This document shows, one piece after another, positions 16,532 to 25,295 of a stretch of DNA of 51,499 bases; position 1 is the first letter of the stretch; each line of letters opens with the position of its first letter. This DNA is from Deltaproteobacteria bacterium (GTDB lineage Bacteria > Desulfobacterota > Desulfobaccia > Desulfobaccales > 0-14-0-80-60-11): NCBI GenBank assembly GCA_021813445.1, contig JAKAKP010000077.1:1-51499 (forward strand), read 5' to 3'. The notes below the pieces were generated by a model, which made no database searches, was not told the DNA's origin, and worked only from the letters and a program-made list of their open reading frames with translations. The position numbers were made by a program, and so were the translations under genes.

Positions 16532-19500
16532 TCACCTTCTTAAACGTAATCGCTTAAACCAGAGCCGCAAGCGGTCCAGGTAAAGATAGATCACCGGGGT
16601 GGTATAAAGCGTCAGCATTTGACTGAAGATCAAGCCCCCGACAATGGAGATGCCCAGGGGCCGGCGCACCTCGGAGCCCACCCCGGTGCCGATGGCCATG
16701 GGCAGGGCCCCCAAGAGTGCGGCCATGGTGGTCATCAAGATGGGGCGGAAGCGCAACAGACACGCTTCCAGGATCGCTTCATCAGGCCTTTTCCCTTCAT
16801 GGCGTTCCAACTGCAAGGCAAAATCGACCATCAAGATCCCGTTTTTCTTCACGATGCCGATCAGCAGGATCATGCCGATAATGGCCAGGAGGCTGAAATC
16901 CAGGCCGCAGAGAAGCAAAGCCACCAGCGCCCCCACCCCTGCGGAAGGCAAGGTGGAAAGGATGGTAATGGGGTGGATGTAGCTTTCATACAAGATCCCC
17001 AGCACGATATAGACCGCCAAAATCGCCAATATGATCAGCAGCGGCTCATTGGCCAGGGAAGACTTGAAGGCCTTGGCCGCGCCCTGAAAGGTCCCCCTGA
17101 TGCCGGCTGGCAGCCGCAGTTGGTTGACGGCGGCCTCTACAGCCTCCACCGCCTCTCCCAAGGCTGCGCCCGCGGCCAGGTTAAAGGAAATGGTGACCGC
17201 GGGAACCGCTCCCAGATGTTTCACCGAAAGGGGGGTGTTGGCGGGCTGGAAACGGGTGAACGCGCTCAAAGGCACCTCGGCGCCGTTGGCTGATTTAACA
17301 TAGAGCTCTCTTAGTATTTCCGGGTATTGCCAATATTTCGGGGCCACCTCCATCACTACATGGTGCTGGATGAGTGGATAGTAAATAACCGAGACCTGAC
17401 GCTGCCCGAACGCGTCATATAAGGTATCATCGATGAGCTGGGCGGAAATGCCCAGCCTCGACGCGGTGTCCCGGTCGATTACCACCGAGGTCTGCAAGCC
17501 CTTATCCTGCAGATCGCTGTTCACGTCGGCCAATTGCGGCAAGGCCCGCATTGCTTGCAGAACTCTGGGCCCCCAGAGATTCAAATCATCGACGTTTTCT
17601 CCTTTAAGGGAAAACTGATAAAGCGCGGCGCTGGCCATGCCGCCGATGCGCAAATCCTGGACGGATTGCAGGATAGTTTGGGCGCCTGGCACGGTTGCCA
17701 ACTTTTGTCGCAACCTGCCAATTACCTCCCGAGCGCTGGCCGACCGTTCCTCAAAGGACTTCAAGGATAAAAACAGCTGGCCCGTATTGGTGGGAGACCC
17801 AGCGCCGCCGCCGCTGACTCCGCCGGTGAAGCCCACCACATCCTCCACATCCGGATCATCCCGGATCATCCCTAAAATCCGGATCAACTTGCCCCGCATC
17901 GCCTGAAAGGAGATGTCCTGGGACGCCCGGATGACCCCGGTAATCCGGCCCGAGTCCTGTTCCGGGAAGAAACCCTTGGGAATATAGTAGAATAAGGCGA
18001 CGTTCAGCACCAAAGTGAGGAGCATGACCGCCAGCATAATCCTGGGGTGCCCCAAGGCCCAGCCCAGACTGGTCTGATACTGGCGGCGCAGCCAGTCGAA
18101 CCCCCTTTCGCTGGCCCGGTAAAGCCAGCCGTGGGACAGATCTTTTTCCGGTGTGAGCAACAGGGCCGACATCATGGGGGTGGTGGTGAGGGACAGTACC
18201 AGGGAAACCAGGACGGCCGCGGAAAGCGTCATTGAGAATTCGCGAAACAAACGGCCTACCATGCCTCCCATAAATAATAGGGGAAGAAAGACCGCCACCA
18301 GGGAAACGCTCATGGACAGGACCGTGAAAGCGATTTCCCGGGAGCCCAGGATCGCCGCCTGTGTTGGGGATTCTCCCTTTTCAATATGACGACTGATGTT
18401 TTCCAACACGACCACGGCGTCATCGATGACAAAGCCGGTGGCGATGGTAAGGGCCATGAGGGAGAGATTGTCTAGACTGTAGCCGCAAAGATACATCACT
18501 CCAAAGGTGCTGATAATGGAGACCGGCACCGCCACCCCGGGGATGGCGGTGGCCCGCAATTTCCTCAAGAAAGCAAACACCACCAGAATTACCAGGAGGG
18601 CGGCGATCACCAGGGTCAGCTCCACCTCTCGGAGCGCAAGGCGGATGGGTTGGCTGCGGTCAATTACCACCGAGACCTTAATATCCTGGGGGATCGCGGC
18701 CTGCAGGAGGGGCAACGCGGTGCGGATGCTGTCCACGGTGTCGATAATGTTGGCCCCCGGGGATCTGAAGACCACGATCATCACCGCGGTCTGGCCATTC
18801 ATCAGCCCCTCCACCCGCACATCCTCCAGGGAATCCTGGACTTCGCCCACGTCCGCCAGATGCACCGGCCCTCCGTTGCGGACGGCCAGCACCAGGTCCT
18901 GGTACTGCTTGGCCTGGTAAAGTTGATCGTTGGCAGTTATTTCCCGAGCGTGAATCGCGTCAGCCAGTTGCCCCTTGGGCCGGTTTTGATTGGTGCTGCT
19001 CAAGAAGGAACGGACTTCTTCCAGGCCGATCCCATATTTGTTCAGAGCCTGCGGGTTTAACTCCACCCGCACCGCGGGCAGGGAACCGCCGCCAACCAAG
19101 GTGGTGCCCACCCCTTCCACTTGCGACAGCTTTTGCTGAAGAATGGTGGCCGCAGCGTCATACATTTCGGCCCGGCTCACCCTCTCAGAAGTGAGGGCCA
19201 AAACGAGAATCGGCGAATCAGCAGGGTTGACCTTGCGGTAAATGGGGTTGTGGGGCAGCGTGGCGGGTAAATACCGGCGGGCCGCATTAATGGCGGCCTG
19301 GACATCCCGGGCCGCGCCATCAATATTGCGGTCCAAATCAAACTGTAAAACAATGTTCGCGGTCCCCCGAAAGCTGGAGGAAGTTATCTCGGCCACTCCG
19401 GCAATGCGGCTGAATTGCCGCTCCAAGGGGGTGGTTACCGACGAAGCCATGGTTTCGGGTTCGGCTCCGGGTAAAGTCGCGGATACCTGGATGGTGGGAA

Positions 19501-19624
19501 AGTCTATCTGGGGAAAGGGAGAAACGGGCAAAAAATAGAAGGCCAGTATCCCCAGAAGCGTTATGGCCACGGTTAGCAAGGTCGTGGCTACTGGCCTTTT
19601 AATGAAGAGCGTCGATATGTTCAT
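16532..19624 (-). CDS. RND multidrug efflux permease, MdtB/MdtC type
   Basis: An inner-membrane proton-drug antiporter of 1030 residues, full length for the HAE1 family. It starts MNISTLFIKRPVATTLL; the PDSPFPQ-like segment reads VSPFPQIDFPTIQV. The periplasmic porter signature LPHNPIYRKVNPADSPIL is typical of MdtB/MdtC. The proton-relay aspartates lie in ATGFVIDDAVVVLENI. The frame extends upstream to 19810, but those residues are antisense to a decayed adaptor gene, so the start is 19624. No intact adaptor or outer-membrane channel gene is adjacent, so a partner must come from elsewhere. Confidence 0.92.
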   Translation of the reverse strand: MNISTLFIKRPVATTLLTVAITLLGILAFYFLPVSPFPQIDFPTIQVSATLPGAEPETMASSVTTPLERQFSRIAGVAEITSSSFRGTANIVLQFDLDRNIDGAARDVQAAINAARRYLPATLPHNPIYRKVNPADSPILVLALTSERVSRAEMYDAAATILQQKLSQVEGVGTTLVGGGSLPAVRVELNPQALNKYGIGLEEVRSFLSSTNQNRPKGQLADAIHAREITANDQLYQAKQYQDLVLAVRNGGPVHLADVGEVQDSLEDVRVEGLMNGQTAVMIVVFRSPGANIIDTVDSIRTALPLLQAAIPQDIKVSVVIDRSQPIRLALREVELTLVIAALLVILVVFAFLRKLRATAIPGVAVPVSIISTFGVMYLCGYSLDNLSLMALTIATGFVIDDAVVVLENISRHIEKGESPTQAAILGSREIAFTVLSMSVSLVAVFLPLLFMGGMVGRLFREFSMTLSAAVLVSLVLSLTTTPMMSALLLTPEKDLSHGWLYRASERGFDWLRRQYQTSLGWALGHPRIMLAVMLLTLVLNVALFYYIPKGFFPEQDSGRITGVIRASQDISFQAMRGKLIRILGMIRDDPDVEDVVGFTGGVSGGGAGSPTNTGQLFLSLKSFEERSASAREVIGRLRQKLATVPGAQTILQSVQDLRIGGMASAALYQFSLKGENVDDLNLWGPRVLQAMRALPQLADVNSDLQDKGLQTSVVIDRDTASRLGISAQLIDDTLYDAFGQRQVSVIYYPLIQHHVVMEVAPKYWQYPEILRELYVKSANGAEVPLSAFTRFQPANTPLSVKHLGAVPAVTISFNLAAGAALGEAVEAVEAAVNQLRLPAGIRGTFQGAAKAFKSSLANEPLLIILAILAVYIVLGILYESYIHPITILSTLPSAGVGALVALLLCGLDFSLLAIIGMILLIGIVKKNGILMVDFALQLERHEGKRPDEAILEACLLRFRPILMTTMAALLGALPMAIGTGVGSEVRRPLGISIVGGLIFSQMLTLYTTPVIYLYLDRLRLWFKRLRLRR

Positions 19625-19636
19625 GCCGATTGATGA

Positions 19637-19825
19637 TCCGGGATAAGGCCCTGCTGGCCAACGCCCGGGTGGATTTGAAGCGCTACCGGGTCCTCTCTCG
19701 TCAGGATTCCATCGCCACACCGCAGTTTGCCACCCGGAAGTCCCTGGTGCGCCAACTGGGGGGGGACCGTCAAGTTCGACCAGGGGCAGGTCGATAACGC
19801 CAAACTGCAAATCATCTTAAGTTAG
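19637..19825 (+). pseudogene. Fragment of an RND adaptor (MdtA-like membrane fusion protein)
   Basis: The plus strand encodes about 62 residues of the coiled-coil hairpin of an MdtA-type adaptor: KALLANARVDLKRYRVLSRQ, then RKSLVRQLGG, then TVKFDQGQVDNAKLQI. The two parts are joined only if one base is removed from a run of eight G at about 19758-19765. A TAG at 19823-19825 ends the frame. There is no start and no flanking adaptor domain. It lies in inverted orientation directly upstream of the RND permease, which normally follows its adaptor on the same strand. Confidence 0.8.
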
Positions 19826-19855
19826 AGTTGCGGTCAAGGCTGCCATTTTGCAGCT

Positions 19856-19996
19856 TCAGATTTTGACCATTTTAATAGTGCGGCCTGCTTCAATAGCGGT
19901 CATGATCAAATCTCGGGAAACCGGCGCATCCACAAGATGTCGGATGCTGCGCCTTTCATGAATGGCCTTCAGTATGGGGGAATCAGGCATAGGCAT
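19856..19996 (-). pseudogene. N-terminal fragment of a nitroreductase-family gene
   Basis: From ATG 19996 the frame reads MPMPDSPILKAIHERRSIRH and continues through APVSRDLIMTAIEAGR, the FMN-contact N-terminus of nitroreductases. It then stops after a short unrelated tail of about seven residues. The family is normally about 170-220 residues; 46 are left. AAGGA still stands upstream, so the remnant may be translated. It lies beside the adaptor fragment, so both are probably the product of one rearrangement. Confidence 0.75.
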
Positions 19997-20122
19997 TATT
20001 TTTTCCTTTTTTGGGGTTTGAAGTATCCCACAGAACAGACTCGCTACCCATGCCCGAAGGAGCGTAAGTCGAATCTTCGGGCTCATCCCCGCTGATGAAG
20101 GTCGTTTTGAAGAGCCGGAGAT

Positions 20123-21910
20123 TTAGGTATTAAGGGTGAAATAAAAGGTGGCGCCTTGATTCACCGCCCCCTCGGCCCAGATTCGGCCCCCGTGCCGATC
20201 AATGATGCGCTGGACGGTGGCCAGGCCGATGCCGGTGCCCGGGAATTCACTGGCCCCGTGGAGCCGCTGGAACGCGCCGAATAGCTTATCAGCATACTGC
20301 ATATCGAAGCCGACGCCGTTATCCCTGACAAAAAAAACCTGGCCGCGGCCGGAGTCCTGAACCCCGAATTCGATGCGGGCCTGTGGGGTTTTGCCGGTGA
20401 ACTTCCAGGCATTTGCCAACAGGTTTTCCAACACGATTTTCACCAATTGCAGGTCGCAAGTGGCGACCAGACCGTCGGCAATAACGAAATTCACCTGCCT
20501 TCCCGAATCCGACCTTTGCAGATTTTCAGCGATGGACCGGGCCAGATCGCTCAGGTCCACATTTTGCCGCTGCATCTCGGCCCGGGTCACCCGGGAGAGC
20601 CCCAGCAGGGCCTCGATGAGGAGGCTCATCTGCTTCCCGGCCTTTTGCAGCATCTCCAGATACTGCCGGCCCTTGTCGTCCAGCTTCTCCCCGCAATCTT
20701 CTTGCAGTATCCGGGAATACCCCAGGATAGCGCGCAGAGGGGCGCGCAGGTCATGGGACACCGAATAGCTGAAGGCTTCCAGTTCCTGGTTGGCGGCTTC
20801 CAGTTGCCGGACGTGCAGGGCCAATGCCGCATTCAGTTCTTTGATGCGGGTTTCGGCCCGCTTCCGCAGAAACGATTCGACAATAGCCGGCGCCAGCGCC
20901 TCCGCGGCAGTCTGGTCGCCGAGATCGTATCCTCCGGGTTTATTGCCCAACCCGATCATACCGATGGTCTCGCCCGCCTGTTTCAGGGGCACTCCCAAGA
21001 AAGCCTCAATGGGGGGGTGTCCTGCCGGAGTGCCGACCCGGTCGGGATCGCTGGCCGGATCATTGACGATGATGGATTTTTCTTCCTTGATGGTGCGGCC
21101 GAAGATGCCGCGAATATGGAAGCCTTTGGGAATTGCCGGCTTGTTGGTTCCCGGCAGGCGGCAGGCCTCCCAACCCGGGTCGCTGACCGCAATATCGTCC
21201 AGGAGGCCCTCCTGGTTCTTTTCACTGATAAACCCAAATTTGCTGTCGGTCAATTCTTCGGCCGCGGCCAGGCAGGTGCGGCCCAACTCTTCTTCGGTTT
21301 CGCAGGTGATGGCCTCGTGAAAGATCCGGTTGATCTCCGTCAGGATTTGCGCCTGGGTCCTTAAATCTCTTTGGGTTTGGATAAGTTGCTGGTTCTGTTC
21401 CACCGCCGCTTCATAGGTGGAAACCAGAAGGTTCATAATTTGTAAGCGGTCGGCATTAATTTGGTATTTTTTCCCGTGGAAGTCGACTTCTACGGGTTCC
21501 TGTCGTTCCTGGCGCTGGCGGAGGCTTTGGCTGGCCAGCAGGAGCCGGATCCGTTCAAGTAGCGGCCCTTCCTGGAAGGGTTTGATGATAAAACTATCAG
21601 CGCCGCATTCCAGGGATTTCATGATATCCGCGGGGTCGGACAATACAGTCAGGAAGATGATAGGCAGGTCCCTCAGTCCCAGGTCGGTGCGGATACAGCG
21701 GCAGAGTTCGTAGCCGTCCATTTCGGGCATAATGATGTCGCTGATGAGCAACTGCGGCTGGTGTTTATCTATCATGTCCACGGCTTCCCGCCCGTTTTTG
21801 GCCGCGATTACCTTATACCCATGCCGTTCTAAGAGATATCTCAGGTTTTCAGACTGAGTGGGGCTGTCTTCGGCGATGAGAATCACGGTCAAGTCGCTGG
21901 GAACTTTCAT
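20123..21910 (-). CDS. Receiver-GAF-histidine kinase, output of the che operon
   Basis: The 595-residue cytoplasmic protein has four parts. First is a receiver domain with acidic EDS and phospho-acceptor Asp58 (LLISDIIMP). A short coiled linker follows, then a GAF-type domain at about 180-350 (FGFISEKNQEG, AFLGVPLKQAGETIGMIGLG). Last is a HisKA/HATPase kinase with the H-box SVSHDLRAPLRA (His386), ENLLANAWKF (N-box), DNGVGFD (G1) and GTGIGLATVQRI (G2). No membrane segment is seen. It is the last gene of the che operon, 30 bp after cheB, with GAGG before the ATG. By position it replaces WspR of Pseudomonas Wsp systems. CheA-driven phosphorylation of Asp58 is the natural inference. Confidence 0.88.
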   Translation of the reverse strand: MKVPSDLTVILIAEDSPTQSENLRYLLERHGYKVIAAKNGREAVDMIDKHQPQLLISDIIMPEMDGYELCRCIRTDLGLRDLPIIFLTVLSDPADIMKSLECGADSFIIKPFQEGPLLERIRLLLASQSLRQRQERQEPVEVDFHGKKYQINADRLQIMNLLVSTYEAAVEQNQQLIQTQRDLRTQAQILTEINRIFHEAITCETEEELGRTCLAAAEELTDSKFGFISEKNQEGLLDDIAVSDPGWEACRLPGTNKPAIPKGFHIRGIFGRTIKEEKSIIVNDPASDPDRVGTPAGHPPIEAFLGVPLKQAGETIGMIGLGNKPGGYDLGDQTAAEALAPAIVESFLRKRAETRIKELNAALALHVRQLEAANQELEAFSYSVSHDLRAPLRAILGYSRILQEDCGEKLDDKGRQYLEMLQKAGKQMSLLIEALLGLSRVTRAEMQRQNVDLSDLARSIAENLQRSDSGRQVNFVIADGLVATCDLQLVKIVLENLLANAWKFTGKTPQARIEFGVQDSGRGQVFFVRDNGVGFDMQYADKLFGAFQRLHGASEFPGTGIGLATVQRIIDRHGGRIWAEGAVNQGATFYFTLNT

Positions 21911-21940
21911 AGGACCTCTGCCTCTTCGGGGTATAGATAA

Positions 21941-22999
21941 TTAGTCACCGCCAGCCTTGATGTCCACTAAGCTTTTGAGGAGTTCGGCGATCTGTTCCGG
22001 CTCCAGGACGTACATGGCCGCCCCGAGCTTGATGGCTTCCCCCGGCATGCCGTGGACCACCGAACTCTCCTTGTCCTGGGCGATGGTGACCGCGCCCTTA
22101 TCTTTCATCAGGGCCATTTCCGCCACCCCGTCATCGCCCATGCCGGTGAGCAGGACCCCCACGGCCCTGGGCCCGTAGAACTGGGCCACCGACCGGAAGA
22201 GCGGGGCAATGGCGGGGCGCAGGCCGCCAATCGGCGCGGTGTCGCTGAGCTCGATGCGGCCCCGGCGGTCTACCCCCATGTGCAGGCCATCAGGAGCCAG
22301 ATAGGCCTGCCCCCCGGTAATTTTCTGACGGTGCTGGGCCACCTGCACCGGAAAGCCGGTGGTTTGCCGGAGCCATTCGGCCAGCCCCGGGAGGAAGCCC
22401 GGCGACATGTGCTGCACTATCAGCACCGGCGCCGCAAAACCGGAGTTCAGGTTCCCCAGTATCCTTTTGAGCACCAGGGGGCCCCCCGTCGATGCCCCCA
22501 TGACCACGATCCCGGCCTTCTTGGGAAGCCGCTGCATCCCAATCCGGGGGGCGGGTTGGGCCGGGGGTCGGGGGTTGGGCCAGCGCCGGACCACCTTGAT
22601 TTCGGACATTAATTTGACGATGCGGATCAATTCCGCGGCCCGGCCCTGATATTCCAAATGTCCCATTCCCAGGGGCGGCGGCAGGATGGTGAGGGCGCCC
22701 GCCTCCACCACCCGCAGAGACTTGGCCACATCCTGAGGGTCGTAACTGGCGCTGACAATGATGATGCGGGTGGGGCTGGTCTCCATGATCCGGCGGGTGG
22801 CCTCGTAACCGTTGATCCCCGGCAAGTTGATATCCATGGTGATCACGTCGGGCTGCAAGCAGGCCGCGGCTTCTATCGCCTCCTCGCCGCTGCCGACGGC
22901 GCCGATGATGGAAATCTCCGGATCACTGCCGAGAATATGGGTGATCAAATCCCGGACCACCAGGGAATCTTCCACCACCAGCACGTTAATCCTGTTCAT
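21941..22999 (-). CDS. cheB: CheB/WspF-type chemoreceptor glutamate methylesterase
   Basis: Removes methyl groups from MCP glutamates, under control of an N-terminal receiver. The receiver has Asp56 (VITMDINLPGING). The catalytic domain shows the triad in GASTGGP (Ser), VQHMSPGF (His) and TGMGDDG (Asp). The receiver's conserved lysine region reads EAGALTILPPPLG, so the switch lysine is absent, which is unusual. Length is 352 residues. The ATG at 22999 overlaps the cheA stop as ATGA, pointing to coupled translation. By gene order it corresponds to WspF. Confidence 0.93.
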   Translation of the reverse strand: MNRINVLVVEDSLVVRDLITHILGSDPEISIIGAVGSGEEAIEAAACLQPDVITMDINLPGINGYEATRRIMETSPTRIIIVSASYDPQDVAKSLRVVEAGALTILPPPLGMGHLEYQGRAAELIRIVKLMSEIKVVRRWPNPRPPAQPAPRIGMQRLPKKAGIVVMGASTGGPLVLKRILGNLNSGFAAPVLIVQHMSPGFLPGLAEWLRQTTGFPVQVAQHRQKITGGQAYLAPDGLHMGVDRRGRIELSDTAPIGGLRPAIAPLFRSVAQFYGPRAVGVLLTGMGDDGVAEMALMKDKGAVTIAQDKESSVVHGMPGEAIKLGAAMYVLEPEQIAELLKSLVDIKAGGD

Positions 23000-25263
23000 A
23001 TAATTCTCTTGATGGTCTCCAATAGATTGCTTTGGTCAAAACTGCTTTTGACGATATAGGCGTTGGCCCCCGCTTCGACCCCCCGTTCCCGGTCTTCCCG
23101 GGATTCCAGGGCGGTGACCAGGACTACTGGCAGTTCAGCCAGCTCCCGGTCCCGGCGAATCCTGGCCGTGAGATCAAAGCCGTTCATCCGGGGCATGTCC
23201 ACGTCAGAAACTACCAGGTCGAAGCCGCCATCCTTCAGCTTGCCGAAGGCGTCCAGGCCATCGACGGCGGTTTCTACCCGGTAGCCCGCGCCTTCCAGGA
23301 TATTCTTGAGCAGGGTCCGGGCAGTGATGGAATCCTCCACCACCAGGATGGCGGCCTGCTCCCGCTCCTCCGGGACTGCGGGCGCGAGACGCGGGCCGGC
23401 CAGGCTCGACTTGACCGCGGACTTGAGCAGATCGGCCACGTTCAAAATCGGCGCCAACTCGCCCGTCCCCAGGATGGTGACCCCGGAGAGGTTCCGCACC
23501 CGGGAGAGCTGGCCCCCCCAGGGCTTTTCCAGGACTTCCTGCTCATAAAGCACCTCGTCCACTGCGAAGGCAATGCGTTTGTCTCCGGCGGTGAGGACCA
23601 GAACCGGCAGGAAGCCGCGGGTAGCCCGGGCGTCCTCCGGCAGTTCCAGGACGTCCCCGAGGCGCACCAGAGCTAAGGCCCGGCCGTTTATCTCGATGGT
23701 CTCCCGGTTTTCCACGGTGCGGATCTGGGCCTGACTTACCCGCAGTGCCTGCTCCACGTTTTTGGTAGGCACCACGAAAACGTGGCGGCCCAGACGCACC
23801 AGGGTGCCTCGAAAAGTGGCCATGGTGATGGGCAAAGTCAGGCTGAAAGTGGTACCGGCGCCGGGTTGACTAGCCACTGCGTAGGCGCCCCCCAGTTTTT
23901 CCGCGGTCTCCCGCAGAATAGCCAGTCCCAAACCCCGGCCGGAAATATCGGTGATAATCGGGCTGGTGGTCAAGCCCGCCTCGAAGATGAGGGGCCAGAG
24001 CTCGGATTCCTCAGCTGCCCCGGCCTCCTCCGGCGTCCGCAAGCCCAGCTTCACCGCGGCTTGCCGCACCTTGGCCGGATCGATACCGGCCCCGTCATCC
24101 GCCACCTTGATCTCCACTGTGCCGCCTTCCAAGGAGGTGATGGCCACGGTGATGCGCCCCTGGCGCGGTTTGCCGCGGCGCTGCCGTTCCTCTGGCTTTT
24201 CCAGGCCGTGGTCCAGGCAATTCCGGACCAGATGGATGAGAGGGGTCTTGAGCTCCTCCAGCACTCGCCGGTCGATCTCGATCTCGCCGCCCTGGATCTG
24301 CAGCTCCGCCTCTTTGCCGCTGGCGCGGGCCAGGTCCCGGACCAGCCGGGGCAGGATTTCCAGGGCCGGCTGGAAAGGAAGCATCAAAACTTTTTTCAGG
24401 TCCCCGGTCAAGGCCTCCACCAGGCGGCCCAAGAGCCAGTAGCCTTGCTCTGTTGACTTGGCCAGATGGCCAATCCGGCCTTCCAGAGATTTATGCTGGG
24501 TTTCGCTCCAGTGGAGAAATTCGCAGATCTGCCCCTGCCAGCCATAAGTAGCCGCGGCCCGGCCAGCTACGGGAGCGGCTTCCAGACCCCGCTCCCAGGC
24601 CCGGATCAGGGGCTGGACCTTGGCCCATTTAGCCCTCCAGGTCATCAGCGCCGTGCCCACCTCATTCACTTCCGCCAAGATTTGGCCCACCGCCAGCCTG
24701 GCTGACAGGAATTCTTCAGATTGCTGCAGCAGTTCCTGCAGCTTAGATAGAGCGACCCGCACCGACTCCACCGGGGCCGACTCCACTGCCGTTGGCGGTG
24801 GAGGCCCCGGCGGTTCGGGAACGGGAGAAACCGGTTCTTCTTCCAGCCGCAGCTGCCCTTGGGCCGCGCGTTGGAGGCGCCGGATAACCGCCTGGACCTG
24901 GGACTGGTCAACTGACGCGTCGCTGACGCCGGCCGCGGTCAGCCTGGCCAGCAGGTCCAGAACCTGGTGCAGCATATCGAACTCTGAGGCGGAGACTAAC
25001 ACCCCCGGGTGTTTCCACGTGGAGAAAAGACCTTCTAGAGCCTGGCAGACAGCCTCCACTTCGCCCAGGTTCACGGAGCGGGCCGCGCCCTTGAGGCTGT
25101 GGGCTTCCCGAAAGATGCCTTGGACGACGGCCCCCCGCTTCTCCACCGAGGCTTCCTTCTCCAATTGCAGCAGCCCCGCGGAGATGGCTTGCAGGTGCTC
25201 TTCGGCCTCCACTTTGAAGGTGGCCAACAGCCTTTTGAGGAATTCTTCGTCCCTGGTGCCCAT
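22996..25263 (-). CDS. cheA: CheA-receiver hybrid histidine kinase (WspE type)
   Basis: The core kinase of the chemosensory array, 755 residues. Domains in order: Hpt with His55 (EAHSLKGAARS), a proline-rich linker near 145-170, HATPase (HLVRNCLDHGLEKPEERQ, DDGAGIDPAKV, DISGRGLGLAIL), a CheW-like domain (GTLVRLGRHVFVVPTKN), and a C-terminal receiver (ILVVEDSITARTLLKNIL, LVVSDVDMPRMNG). The classical P2 domain is not evident, and the fused receiver is a hallmark of WspE-like kinases. It lies 32 bp downstream of the MCP gene and overlaps cheB by 4 bp. Confidence 0.93.
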   Translation of the reverse strand: MGTRDEEFLKRLLATFKVEAEEHLQAISAGLLQLEKEASVEKRGAVVQGIFREAHSLKGAARSVNLGEVEAVCQALEGLFSTWKHPGVLVSASEFDMLHQVLDLLARLTAAGVSDASVDQSQVQAVIRRLQRAAQGQLRLEEEPVSPVPEPPGPPPPTAVESAPVESVRVALSKLQELLQQSEEFLSARLAVGQILAEVNEVGTALMTWRAKWAKVQPLIRAWERGLEAAPVAGRAAATYGWQGQICEFLHWSETQHKSLEGRIGHLAKSTEQGYWLLGRLVEALTGDLKKVLMLPFQPALEILPRLVRDLARASGKEAELQIQGGEIEIDRRVLEELKTPLIHLVRNCLDHGLEKPEERQRRGKPRQGRITVAITSLEGGTVEIKVADDGAGIDPAKVRQAAVKLGLRTPEEAGAAEESELWPLIFEAGLTTSPIITDISGRGLGLAILRETAEKLGGAYAVASQPGAGTTFSLTLPITMATFRGTLVRLGRHVFVVPTKNVEQALRVSQAQIRTVENRETIEINGRALALVRLGDVLELPEDARATRGFLPVLVLTAGDKRIAFAVDEVLYEQEVLEKPWGGQLSRVRNLSGVTILGTGELAPILNVADLLKSAVKSSLAGPRLAPAVPEEREQAAILVVEDSITARTLLKNILEGAGYRVETAVDGLDAFGKLKDGGFDLVVSDVDMPRMNGFDLTARIRRDRELAELPVVLVTALESREDRERGVEAGANAYIVKSSFDQSNLLETIKRII

Positions 25264-25295
25264 GCCAGCTTAACCTGGAAAAATGAAATCTGCCT

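Noticed and set aside
19625-19810. N-terminal extension of the RND permease
   Set aside because: The extra residues are the antisense of a decayed adaptor gene and are not membrane or signal-like; the family start is at MNISTLFIKRP.
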